Source of the DNA: Hypomesus transpacificus
Lineage: Eukaryota > Chordata > Actinopteri > Osmeriformes > Osmeridae
Assembly (NCBI RefSeq): GCF_021917145.1
Contig: NC_061063.1
Location: forward strand, 7,011,944-7,075,943
Direction of reading: 5' to 3'
DNA: 64,000 nt
Below the pieces are notes generated by a model. That model was given only the letters and a program-made list of their open reading frames with translations. It was not told the origin of the DNA and searched no databases. Positions 1 to 11,200 of this stretch are shown piece by piece (the stretch's first letter is position 1; every line of letters begins with the position of its first letter). The translations under genes and the position numbers were made by a program.

Positions 1-1639
1 GAGTCTTACAACCCAATGTTGTTTCTATTGAATTGGGTAAAAAGTGCAATCTATTGGTTTTTAGAAGATGTTTAAAAAGAAGGACGTTCAACCTGTACAT
101 TTCAGATAGACCCTTTGATGTTTTTTAGTTCCTTTTATTTATCACTGTTAACACTTTTTCGAGATTTGAGTTTACCATGCTGATGTTTTGATCAGATATG
201 TAGGATAGTTGTTTGAATATTGTATTTAATGAAGGATAGCCCTGGTCCTTCTTAAAAACATTTTAATAGGTATTTGTTTTAGTCCACCGCTGCAGTATTT
301 TTGATCATTATATGAAAAGCAAGCCAAGTGGCTGAGGTTAAACAAATGAGTATGCTGTTTCTTAGAAACCTTTTATTTCAGTGAGCTACTGCTTTTGTGC
401 CTTTTATTTATAAGTAAATAACGATGACAGTTTGAAATCTAAAAAAGCGTTTTCAATTGTTTTCTGGAGCCATTATCCTGCTGATTTAGAAGAGAGACAA
501 AGTATCTAATGTATAGAAGGATGTATAATAACTTGATGCCATGCTTTAATTGACATTCATAGATGCAGGCTTTTCTTTTTTCTATGATCTTGTAGCGTGA
601 GAAAGCCCTTAGGGGCATCACATAGTACACATACCAAGTTTGAATGTCATTGAATTCAAGATCAGCAGTTGTTTTGCGTGAGTTTGATCAAACATTTTAA
701 ACAATAAACTGTTTGAATGTTGTCTTTTGGCTTAATCTACATTTTTCCTGTGTATTTGCATTGGGAAACGAATGTCTGTAGCCTTTCCACACTAAACTTC
801 TACAATCCAGATGATCTGAATCTTGGTCCATCCAAGTGCTTTCTGATAGCAAGTTACGTGACTCCTTCACATGCAACGTGCAAGAATGTGTGTAATCCAC
901 CATCACATCTGCGATGCAAGATAATGATTCATACAACTCAATAAACAATGAGCAATGATAAAACCGAGTAGAAATCCAAGACACAGAAACTCACTCATGC
1001 CAGTGAGCTGTAGAATAACATACAGACTTATACAGTACCAGTCAAAAGACACATTTGTATATTACTGTTCTGTCCAGGAACCCCCCAAAAAGTGTGTCTG
1101 GACTGGTCTTGACTGGAAGAGCTGATGGTCCCAGTCATCTGTAATGATGAATGGTTTCTGTCAGGGACTTTGAAGCTGCAGAGGCTGGCATACCTAACAT
1201 TCCATCTCTGCAATACACCTGGGCAGTTGCTTTGAACAGGCCTATTCGTATGACACCCAACAGCTCTGCACGAGGTGATCATGGGAAACCCACAGCACAC
1301 ATGCTGTGTATATTTCCCTTTCAGTGTCTTTTGAGTGGGTTGACTTGGCTGTTTTTCACCAGTTTGAGCTATGTTGTGTGTAAATCAGTTTGTGTTTATT
1401 CAGTTTTGATTCAGACCCCTGATAAGAATGACCTGAAGAAGGTTAGGCATTAATACCTTTAACTGCAAGCCGAGCACCAAAATAAGTTTTGCCTTGTCAT
1501 CAAGCGAAGAATGGTTTTCTGTTATTGGTCAGACGCACTCAAGTGTGAATGTGTGTGTGTGTGTGTGTGTGATGGAACAAAATGGCAGATAAGGATATCT
1601 TGGTAGAGGGGGAAAAGTAGTTTGGTGTTTTCCGCTGAT
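1..1639. other. Non-coding stretch left of the first S100 gene
   Basis: AT-rich sequence with no convincing coding exon; the short open frames in it have no family resemblance and no supporting splice sites. An AATAAA at 703-708 and another near 940 could be polyadenylation signals of a gene that enters from the left, but no coding end is visible to prove this. A (TG)n tract lies at about 1548-1571. Confidence 0.5.
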
Positions 1640-1750
1640 GTCGGCATCACCAGGGAGGAATAGAGAGAATAAAAGAGCAGAGAAAAACATGAGGAGTTTA
1701 GAACTTTCCTCATACATCACCACACCATACCTCAGGACAGTGACTATCAG
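1640..1750 (+). promoter_or_regulatory. Probable promoter-proximal and 5' UTR exon of the first S100 gene
   Basis: S100 genes usually have a short non-coding exon 1. Here an AATAAAAG-type AT box near 1669-1676 is followed by a sequence ending in a good donor (CAG then GTGAGA) at 1750/1751. That lies 130 bp before the coding exon, whose acceptor is at about 1860. The link to the S100 gene is inferred from spacing and the donor only. Confidence 0.35.
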
Positions 1751-1879
1751 GTGAGACTCTTTATCCTTCTTTTGCAAAGTTTCATCATCCTCTATGTTAC
1801 CAATATAGTACATTGTGTGTAGAAAAGTACTTATTTGTTAGTTTGTTTGTTTCTCTTCAAGCCCTCTGTTCACAACACA

Positions 1880-2701
1880 ATGGAACCTGCCATCAACGTT
1901 ATTGTCTCTCAGTTCAAGACCTTTGCTGGGAAGGATGGGTCCTCTAACACCCTGAGCAAAGGAGAGTTCACCAGTCTGTTGATCTCCCAGCTTCCTAACT
2001 TTGTCAAGGTAAACAACTGCATGAGCTCTGAACAGTTAGCTCCACAATTCCTTGGACAGTGACACACAATTTCTTTTTTTGCTTCTGTCCTCAAAGCAGT
2101 TTTGGTTTGTCAAGATGCATTAAGGAATATTTTTGGGTAAAAGTGTAGACTAATGGCTTTTTAAATTTGAGGCAAAAATAATACCAGGAGACCTTTTTGA
2201 AATTATACTGTTTAACTTCAAATGTAATGTTCAACATGATTGTGTACAACCAAGTATTAAAACCTGATTGTTTTATTGTAGATATGTCAATGACTTTTGG
2301 TGCTAAAATGTAGGGACTAAGAAAGTGTCCTAATTTCTCAGTTTTATTCTTTATGTATTAAATACCCAGTTCTTTAAGTCTTTTGTCATTTTCTCCTGTC
2401 AAACACAATGCGCTAGAGTATAACCTAAATGTATCTTATTGGGTAAGTTTAGTTTTAAGATTATAATGTAGTTCTATTCTTGGCCAATAGATGGCAGAGC
2501 AGGCTGCAGTCCATTTGGTTCCTTATGTTTGTTCTTAAGTGTCACTGTCCTCTTTCTGATTGCCTACAGAACGCCACTGATCCAGCCACAGTAGACCAAC
2601 TCATGAGCTCATTGGACGAAAACAACGATGGCGAGCTGACATTCCTTGAATTCTGGCAGCTGATTGGGAAACTAGCCGGCAAACAAGGAGGCTTCTGCTA
2701 A
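1880..2701 (+). CDS. S100 calcium-binding protein, S100A13/A14/A16-like (86 aa, 2 coding exons)
   Basis: Coding exons are 1880-2008 and 2570-2701, joined in phase 0 with a GTAAAC donor and a CTACAG acceptor. The product is 86 residues, a little short for S100 proteins (usually 90-105). It has the family's two EF-hands: a pseudo-EF loop at about residues 16-29 (AGKDGSSNTLSKGE) and a canonical loop at 59-70 (DENNDGELTFLE, with Asp, Asn, Asp, Gly and Glu in the ligand positions). The segment after loop 2 (FWQLIGKLA) and the QLP before the hinge resemble mammalian S100A13, A14 and A16 more than S100A1 or A11. Such proteins are cytosolic dimeric Ca2+ sensors. The start is the first ATG after the acceptor and gives the usual short helix I. 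The fish paralogue name cannot be fixed from sequence reading alone. It is the first of three S100 genes in the same orientation. Confidence 0.88.
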
Positions 2702-5184
2702 TAAGAACCAGCTTCGGGGCCCAAAATTGCAGGAACAAAACATACTGATCATACAAAATATACATATTATTTTCAAGTTTATCTTTAAATTGTTTCATGA
2801 TATCCCCAGATTAAGTAAGATTGTATAAAGTCACATTCTCACAGTTATCTAAAAGTATATTGGCCAATTGCCCCTTCTATGCTTGTCCTTTATTTTGCTT
2901 TACCAAATTCAGATCTCCAGAGTCAGTTGGCTTTGAGAGACTGTTCAAGATTGAGCGACGCAACACAATGAAATTGTCCTGTCCATGTTGTCAGGGGTTA
3001 GATTTTGATCTTTGTATGATGCGTGATTCCAGTTAACCGTTTCCTAAACGGACGGCTCTTATTAAAGGATCCATTGTTTGAACTCTTCCGTATTGTTTTC
3101 AATGGTTTGTTTACTCCATTATATTACGTTAACCCCCTTCTCCCCTTTTGCCACTCCTCTCATTTGAAGAGAGAGAGGGGGGGGGGGGGTATTACAACCT
3201 TGATTTAATGGCATAATTGGGTGTGTAACTCTACACTGCTCTCACAAACATCACTGCCTAGACGGATCCAGTTCCACATGGTCTCATAAAGCAAAGCAGT
3301 CTATCCATGTGTTACACAGAGTTGTAACAGTATGGGCTACTAACAACATCATCCATCAGTGACTCTGTAATGTGTGTTGAGTACCTGTGTGCTAATCCAC
3401 AGATGGCTACTCAGTCAGGTGTCTGCACATGCACTGCAGTTGTTTATGTTGTAAATGTAAGACTGTTTATCTTGGTGTCATAGCCGTGTAGCTTTGATTT
3501 CTTTGTCTGGGTTCAACTTTTTGTGGTTTGCTCACCTTCTTTACTTGCAAGTGCAACTCTGGATTCAGTCATTCAGATTGGGCAGGCATCTCACAGTGGA
3601 CTTTGTATTGCAAATAGGTGTGGCAGTGACTGACAAATGACTGTGTCAGATAACACACAGTGGCACCCACTGACACAGCATGGCATACCTCCTGACGCAT
3701 GTGTGTGTCTGTGTGTGTCTGTGTCTGTGTGTGTGTCTGTGTGTGTGTCTGTGTGTGTGTTTGTGTATGTTGGCACGGATATCCTTCAACTGCCACTATG
3801 ACCTGTGAGAATGTACCTGTCCCAGACAGTTACAGAACTGTGAAAGGCTTAATGAGACCTCTGGTACTTTCTTTTTTTAAATGTGAGTATAGATGTGAAT
3901 CTATTTTTGATATGAAGAGTTAAAACTGCTTTGGTCATTTATCCCTCCCACCTCCTCTCTTTTCCTGCCTGTCTAATGTGAATCCACATCTGCAGCCTAG
4001 ATTTGTCACTGTACAAATCACAAATGACGTGAACCATACTCCACTTTATGCCAAAAATATAGGCGAGGAAATCAGTTTCAACGTTGTGATACACTTTTTT
4101 GCTATTTCCTAGAAAGTTTCGTCTACCTCTCCTCTTCTTCAACCCCCTTTTTCGCACTCTCCCAGGTACACGCCCTTTGACTTGTCAGGGGAAAAAAGTT
4201 AAAGAAAAAACTAATTCACGGAAGCCGTAGCCTAAGTTAGGCAAGTTTTTGTGGAGCAACGGAGAACGACGTCGAGAAGAACTTAATAAGTAAATAAGAG
4301 CACATTCGTATTGTTCTTTTGTTCTGCAAACATTATCTGGTGAGTTGAAACGTTTGTTCATGCTCAAATAAATAAGTTTTGCTTCATGAAATAGAATAAT
4401 GCTTTTCGTTTATGCCACGTTTTCGATGCACCCTTACGAGATCCGTCTCGTGAAATAGACAGGCTGCAGAGTCGACGGGACAGTGACGACGCAACTGGAG
4501 AGATTGATCTGCTCATCTGTCTTTTCATCACATAGTATTAGGCTATATGCTTTGTTTATTAAGCACTCAGTTTACTTTCGCAAACTTACCTGGGTATGAG
4601 GCGTCAGCTGTCAGGCTACCTGTCACTGATGGCCCAGACACTCGGTCTTAGAAAACGAACACCACTTTTTTGAGCTAGCCTATATAGCTATAACATTTCA
4701 ATTTTTACAATTCAAATCAGGCCTGGGAAGTAAACATATTGCTATTCGCTGTAAAACAACTAGGCTACGTTTTGTCATCAGATGACTACAGACAACCGTC
4801 CTTTATAGTTGATGAGAATACGTTTTATTACTTTCTATCGGCGACTGTCATAGTCATTTAGAAAGATATGGATGGAACACGGCGTTGGCTGTAATGATGA
4901 AGAAGGGTAGCAAATGTAGCCACACAATTGTTTGTGTGCGCAACTATGATTTCTTTTTTTCGTGCGATACAAGACCACTGGAAGCCTGTTTTATGCAGCT
5001 ACAACCTAAAATGTTCCTCTGTTAATATTTCATGACACACGAGCGGTAGTATTGTCATTACTCTTCTTGAGCACGTACCGTATCGCATTCGCCCATTTGG
5101 AAACGCAACACTCAATCTACTTTGGGCTCTGAAGGGAAACGGGAAACCTATGGGTGTATATTTAATTATTTGCGCTGTGTTTTT

Positions 5185-5215
<31 letters not shown>

Positions 5216-5905
5216 GTTGGTTGTTGGTGCGTGTCTGAACGCGGGAAGGGGCGAATTTGGTTCTGACGTTGGTTAAGTAAAGGAAGCCCTGCATTCATTA
5301 GTCAAAATTAGGGAGCGTTGCGGGAACACGTGCTGTCTGACGGTTGTTGGAGATGATGAAGTCCGCGGTCAGATACGCTTCAGTCATCCTGTAAATAATG
5401 AATAGGCCTATATGTAAAACGGTGCAAAATGTTAAGTGTTAGAGACAGGAATTGGAACAAATATTTGAAAACGTGTGTCATCATTGTCTCTTACTTTACA
5501 CGGGGTCAGTGAAGGTGTGACACCTTGCGTGACATTTTCCGTTGGTGACGTAAAATGACAGTGGCTGCATTCCTAGAAACCTTCTATCAGTGGCTTTGCA
5601 TACTGTGGTATGTATTATGTACATAAGCATATTTTAAGAGTTAATTATGTGGTTAATTCAGGGTTAATAAACAGTGGACAGGATAATGCAATGTATAGCC
5701 TAAATGATCAGAAACAAACCGCAGAGTGAGGAGCCTACCGGTTGTGGTCGACAGCCGAGTCAGATGGCCAATGGAATTGTATCTTATAATATGCTGTTGT
5801 GTCGTTGCTCTCTCGGCATAATTAAGCTATTAGCCGTGTATCTTCTATCCTGTCGTTGCCTGTGGATGTGTTAATTGCAGTAAGGGGAGGGAGGGGCGGT
5901 GTAGG
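2702..5905. other. Intergenic region between S100 genes 1 and 2
   Basis: No coding exon was recognised. It contains a (TG/TC)n tract at about 3697-3765. A T15/G22 double homopolymer lies at 5180-5216, and its length is likely to be unreliable in an assembly. A possible non-coding exon ends at 4339 in a strong donor (CTG then GTGAGT), inside a locally CpG-richer patch (about 4180-4500). It could be a 5' UTR exon or promoter of the next S100 gene, but nothing proves the connection. Confidence 0.4.
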
Positions 5906-6194
5906 CAGAGGCGGATCTTTCGGGGTGGCAAAAGGAAGTTGTTAGGTGGCCTCCTGGAGGCGAACCAAAACCCAAAATAGTGTGTGGGGGGGGGGGGGGG
6001 GGGGGGGTACGGTACTCCCTACGGTAAATGATTAGGCTATAACATTGTAGTTTAAATTAAACACTTATATTAATATTATTTGTTTAAATTTTCCGTAATG
6101 TACAAATCTTTTTTTTCCATGGGAATATTGGGGTGGCAAGTATTTTTTGGGGGGATGACAACTGCCACCCCTTAGATCTGCCACTGGATGTAGA
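5898..6194. mobile_element. Short non-autonomous hAT-like DNA transposon (MITE), 281 bp
   Basis: The element runs 5906-6186. Its ends are imperfect inverted repeats of about 24 bp: left CAGAGGCGGATCT...GGGGTGGC at 5906-5929, right end as the reverse complement of CAGTGGCAGATCT..GGGGTGGC at about 6163-6186. It is flanked by 8-bp near-identical direct repeats (GGTGTAGG at 5898-5905 and GATGTAGA at 6187-6194). CAG(A/T)GG ends and 8-bp target duplications are typical of hAT transposons. There is no room for a transposase, so it must have moved in trans. A G22 run sits inside at 5986-6007. The diverged target repeats suggest an old insertion. Confidence 0.7.
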
Positions 6195-7239
6195 AAGTTG
6201 AGAGGGTGCTGGAGTGTAACAGATCAGCGCAGTCACAGGCTTGAAACGACCCTTCGGATTTTGGCCACCAACGATATACCGAAATGGATAATCATGAGAC
6301 TCCAATCCTTGGAATAGCTTTTCTACTTGGAGAGTTGACAGGCAAACGAGGCATTCTCTTTCAAAAGCAACACCTCACTTTTCTGCTTTGGGGCAAACTT
6401 GCATAGTTGGCCTGTAAATTCCTGTTTAAGTAATTTCCACAGACTGCACTGAATGGAATTCCAGCGTGGATGTGCCGATCAGTGGCATGCATTGTATCTT
6501 ATATGCATTCTGAGTGTTATTTACACATAGATGTATTGTGGCTAAATGAAAACCATATGTCACCCAATTAGTCATAAGCAAATAAAACCAATTGCATGCT
6601 ACCATTCACTCACAACAATACACAAACATACATACAGGCAAAACCGTTTCTAAAAAGCCCACAGAATGGTCCCATCCTCAAAAGCCTTTATGATACTGTT
6701 GTTTAAGATTGAGCCAAGGATTGAAGGCAAGACAGACACACCACGGGGACAGAAGAGTAGGTATAGGAAGGGGAAGACGGAGCAGACAGGTGGCAGGTAA
6801 TCCCTCGGGTAATCTGAAGCCTTGTGTCCCTCTGCAGGCTTTAGTAGATCAGATGACCTATCAAAGATCAGAACTTCCATTGTGCGTCGTCTCTCAATCA
6901 GACTACCACTCAGGCTCTCCGCTTATCTCACGTCACCCGTCCATCGCTGACTGCGGCTCTAGACCCAACACCTGAAACGACAAACAGGCCAAGTGTGGTC
7001 TCCAAGGGGGATCCGTCTTTTCACGTATTTTTCACCACGGTGGAGCCGTTCTGTTTGAGTTCATTTGTCACAATCGTTCATGTGTCTACTATTAAGTATC
7101 TTACTAGTCGCATACTGTGACATATCGTCTCTTTTTCAATTCTATCTCTTGCCCCCCCCCCCTATATTATTTACCCCCTTGAATCCTGCTCCCTCTGTCC
7201 TAAACCCTTTGCCCCTTTGTATGTTCAGACAGAGGAGCC
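6195..7239. other. Intergenic/5' region of the second S100 gene
   Basis: No coding exon was recognised. The coding exon that follows begins at a TTCAG acceptor at about 7227, so a non-coding first exon must lie somewhere upstream. I could not place it with confidence. Confidence 0.3.
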
Positions 7240-8253
7240 ATGGAGGCAGCCATACAGACAATGGTGACAGTATTTGTGAAGTCCTCCAAGGGGAAGGAGA
7301 GCCTGGGAGGGAAGGACTTCCAGAATCTGGTCAAGAACAAGCTTGGAAACATATTGACGGTTAGAACCCTCCTTTTCCATTGGCCATGAATAATGGGCAC
7401 TCAAATGACGAAATTGCTTTGTCCACGTAGTGAGCTTTCTCTGCTCAAGTTTAAACCAATAGCGTAATTATGAACTGTGCTGTGCTGTGATTATGAATCT
7501 GCACAGTATGGACACATCATGTCTCCTTCTTAGAATTGAGTGTTTTTAACAACTTTTTGAATTACAGATTGTATCTTGTGATGACACTTGGTGGAGGTTG
7601 GGCTGTGTGGAGTCAAAAGTCTCTTCCTTTAACTTTGTTTCCCCCCAAGACAAAGCCAATTCTGTAGAAGTGTTATGTGCTATTATTTCACATTCATTAT
7701 GCATAGTTGTCACATCCTCTTGTTCATGTCTTGAACCCCGTAGGATGCAGACAGCTCTGAGGCAGTGAAGGAAATGCGGAAAGGTCTGGATGAAAACCAT
7801 GATGGGAAAGTCAGCTTTGATGAGTACATGAAGCTGATTGGTTACTTGGCGACCTCCCTCAGCAAGCAGTGTTCTGATGGCAACAAGGCCACCGCCAGTG
7901 CTAACGAGGCTCCCACCACCGCCAACCAAGTCCCCGCCATCGCCAACGAAGTCCCCACCACCGCCAACGAAGTCCCCACCACCGCCAACGAAGTCCCCAC
8001 CACCGCCAAGGAAGCCCCCGCCTCCGCCAAGGAAGCCCCCTCCACCGCTATCGAGGCTCCTGCTGCCGCCAGTCCAGGGACTCCGGCCAAGGAGAAAGAT
8101 GAAGAGAAGCAGGAGGAGAAGAAAGAGGGGGAACAGCCTCAGGCTGCTGTGGCCATGGTAGAGGAGGTGAAGGAAGAAAATCAAGAGGAAGAGAAAGATG
8201 AAGAGGCCGAGGAGGAGGAAGCAGCACCAGCGGAGGTGGAGAAGACATCCTAG
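7240..8253 (+). CDS. S100 protein with a heptad-repeat and acidic C-terminal extension (209 aa)
   Basis: Coding exons are 7240-7359 and 7744-8253, phase 0. The donor is GTTAGA, a weaker form than the GTAAGT type, and the acceptor is CGTAG. Residues 1-85 are an S100 body: helix I (MEAAIQTMVTVFVK), a degenerate first EF loop, and a canonical second loop at 56-67 (DENHDGKVSFDE) followed by YMKLIGYLA, closest to the S100A13/A16 group. The protein then runs on far past the usual S100 end. Residues 93-148 are eight copies of a 7-residue unit of the type A-N-E-V-P-T-T, and residues 149-209 are Lys/Glu-rich and strongly acidic. No domain is recognisable in the tail, which is probably disordered. It lies between two ordinary S100 genes on the same strand and probably arose by tandem duplication. 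A 275-codon open frame on the opposite strand is only a by-product of the repeat. Confidence 0.87.
7900..8067 (+). repeat. Eight-copy 21-bp tandem repeat inside the S100 coding exon
   Basis: The period is exactly 21 bp and the frame is kept throughout. The encoded units are ANEAPTT, ANQVPAI, ANEVPTT three times, AKEAPAS, AKEAPST and AIEAPAA. The three central units are almost identical at DNA level and the outer units are diverged, as expected for repeat growth from the middle. Copy number is likely to vary among individuals. Confidence 0.93.
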
Positions 8254-8915
8254 GGAATTCACACCGACCAATTTGGACACTGTGTTCTTAGCAAACTCAA
8301 ACACAAACTGACACACACTACACACCAAACACACAGCACGTGACACCAACCTACAAAACACACAATTGTCCACCTTACAAAGCCAATTGAAATTTTCTTA
8401 ACTAATGTATTACTAACAAACATGATGATGCATTGTATACCACTATATATTTGATGTAGTTCCCTGTGTTTTCTTCATGATATTCCTATAATAGGACATT
8501 GTGATAGGTCCTATAATAACACACAGATAATCACCAACACGTTCATTATCCCTGTGAGTTTCTTAAACGCTACCAACTAAGAGTAGGCCACAACATGTCC
8601 TTATAGCACACTGACACACATCCTCCTGGGTCAGTGTATGCGAGCTACACCACCTACAGATCTGTGCACCCCTTACTATATCGCTGTCCGTTTAGCTGGG
8701 AGCATTGCACTGTGACGTAATGTCCCCTTGGCGTGTACAAATGGGACCCTCAAAGCCCTCCATATGACGTTACCCTGCGAGCTACATGCCAACCCCTGAT
8801 GCATGAATGAAGGAAACAAGCTAAGATTGTGTCAGTGCTTCTGCTCTGTCTCTGCTGTTTTCAGTCCTTTCCGCCTCTCACCAAACTCTGGATCTCTGTT
8901 TGGCATGACAATAAA
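8254..8915 (+). terminator. 3' UTR and candidate polyadenylation signal of the second S100 gene
   Basis: The stretch after the stop has no coding potential. The first good AATAAA on this strand is at 8910-8915, about 660 bp past the stop, and fits a 3' UTR end. The assignment is by position only. Confidence 0.5.
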
Positions 8916-11090
8916 CAACATGTGTTGCCTTTTTACATTGTCGCCTAAATGTCTGTCTGTTTCTTTGTCTCCCTATGTAATTAGTGTTTTCAGCTATGTT
9001 GACCGCAACATCAGGAGTTCCTTCGCTCTTAGTTAGTCATGGAATTAGGAGCTGATAGATCAGGTGTTGATGTGTCCTAATAATGGCCCCAAACTAAATA
9101 ATTAAGGCCCCATGCAGGCTGGAATCCACACCAGGAGACCCTTGTGGCCCTGAAAGGGCCTAAATTAGCTCTGGGAGCAGGTTCTGACCCGGGTAGGCCC
9201 CTATGGGTTCTTGAGATGCAGACAGAGTCATTCCCCCTATGCTACCCAATCCACCATACCAGAACCAGGAGCTTCACTAAACACACCTATCAAAGGTTAC
9301 AGAAACCCCAGCACACAGACACAGTGGATATAGATCAGGGTTCAGGGTTAGAAACTTTCTAGAAACTAGAAACAGGTTTTTGGTCGTTTTGATATCTTTG
9401 ATATTGGTGTTTTGTTTCTCTCGTGATTTTGGTCCCAGATCTATTAAGTGTGGCTTTCCCAGTGGCAGCCTGCTTCACCAGCGAGTTTGCTCTGCAACTA
9501 GATCCCTCAGCCAAAGGGCTTAAAAACATGGACTGAAGCCCTTGTTGGGTGACACACCCCGGACACAAACAAACGGCACTTTGCGATCCAGAGGCTCTGT
9601 TGATCCACTAGGCCCCAGCAGAGTCTCTGAGGGACGTCTTTGTAGCCTGAGATCATAACCTTTTAAACCGAAAACAGCATATAGATCCTTCAGACATTAA
9701 GAACCTTTAGTGTGATAAAGTATGTTTATGATATTACATTATTTTCCTAACTATTTTATTATATTATTACATAATTCAAGACACTCCTATGTCTTTTCCC
9801 GGGTGAATTAACATGATACTATTTCATGCTAAGGTGAACGTTGTGAGAATTGGGTCTGTTTTGCGACACATTACTTTGCATGGTTAATTAGGGGGGTCAT
9901 AAACCTAGTAGTTGTGTGTCAGTTGTACATCTGTCATTTGTTAATTAGAGTTTAATGGTTTGTAAATTGTTGGATCATTAATAATGCAACCATGAGGAAA
10001 AGCTCATGTTGCATGTTGCCCTGTAATGCAAAGACACATTTTGGGAAAACATTGATCAACCTGGGTATTTTAACACACTGTTTTCCAGAGCATTGGGTGT
10101 TAAACTTACCTGAGAAATACATTTTTGTGAGTCATAAGGTCGGTCTGCCTGTCGCCACTCCCATTGTAAATACTGCTCTATTTTCTATACTCCTACCTTG
10201 AACTCCATTTTTCCTCACTGCATCTGTAGCAGGATCTTACCCGACAAACCAATGTCACAAAGCCTGGCCAGACAGGTTGTCTATATCACAGATCAGGCTA
10301 TACTATCCTCTCTGTATACAATGCAGACTTGGACAATGTAACGTTGCTATAAATGCTTTTTGTGAAGAATTGGTATAACAAAGTGCCCCCTGCAGTTTTA
10401 ATCACATGAGCATGTTGCCTCATGATCAATATTACAGTAGTATAGCTTCTGAACATTGACCTCAGCCATTGCACATAAGAACCCTCAAACAAGGTCACCT
10501 ACTCTTTCCTTTAGTCTAGACACACTAAAACCCTTCAATGCATTAGACATCACATGACATCATCCTTTGGATAAGGAGGAAATTTGAGCTCAAACTAACT
10601 TACCCCTCTCAGACACACAGGCTCCCACACTTCCAACCAATGTTTTTTAATGCGTTGTCATTTCTAAGGTTCACCACTAAGATGATAGTATGTTTACAAT
10701 CCATCCGCCTTTCCGCCTTTCCAATCACTCAAAGTTGTGTAATAAAAACCACTAGCCAAATGTTATACCTTTTTTCGTGATGTTTTTCATCCTATGCTGT
10801 GATTCTTGCCCTTCATCTATCTATACCTTTGTATGCAACCGCTGTGTAACAATGGCCAATATTATACTGTGATGCTAACACGCTGCAACTGTTCTGTGGT
10901 CTCCTGGTGGTGTGTGTGTGTGTCTCCGTGCGCATGTGTGTGTCTGTGTGCGAGTGTGTATTTTTGCAGGCGTCTAAGGTAAGAGGGAGGAGGCAGGAAG
11001 CGGAGAGGATGGAGTGAGAAACAGAAGCAGGTAATGTACGTAGGTAGGTGAGGGAGGGGGTGGAGGATGGAGGGGGGAGGGGGGGGGGGA
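8916..11090. other. Intergenic region, no features recognised
   Basis: No exon, RNA gene or mobile element was recognised. A TG-rich stretch is at about 10905-10955, followed by a purine-rich stretch (about 10980-11092) just before the promoter of the S100A1-like gene. Confidence 0.4.
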
Positions 11091-11093
11091 CAG

Positions 11094-11200
11094 GTGATAT
11101 TTAAGCCGCTGTCAGACTTTCTCCCCATCCGTCTTCCCCTTGGCTCTATCTCGATCTCCCTCTTCGTCAGAAACAAAGGAGGCCCTCCATCAGCAGTCAG
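11094..11200 (+). promoter_or_regulatory. Probable TATA-type promoter and 5' UTR exon of the S100A1-like gene
   Basis: A TATA-like box (GATATTTAAG, about 11095-11104) is followed by sequence ending in CAGTCAG then GTAAGA at 11200/11201, a near-ideal donor. A non-coding exon 1 joined to a coding exon 2 at 12772 is the usual S100 gene plan. The 1.6 kb intron between them has no other splice pair that I would prefer. Confidence 0.5.

Noticed and set aside
7546-8373. 275-codon open frame on the minus strand
   Set aside because: It is the shadow of the 21-bp repeat and Glu/Lys tail of the S100 gene on the other strand. The product is low-complexity Gly/Leu-rich sequence with no domain and no splice or promoter support.
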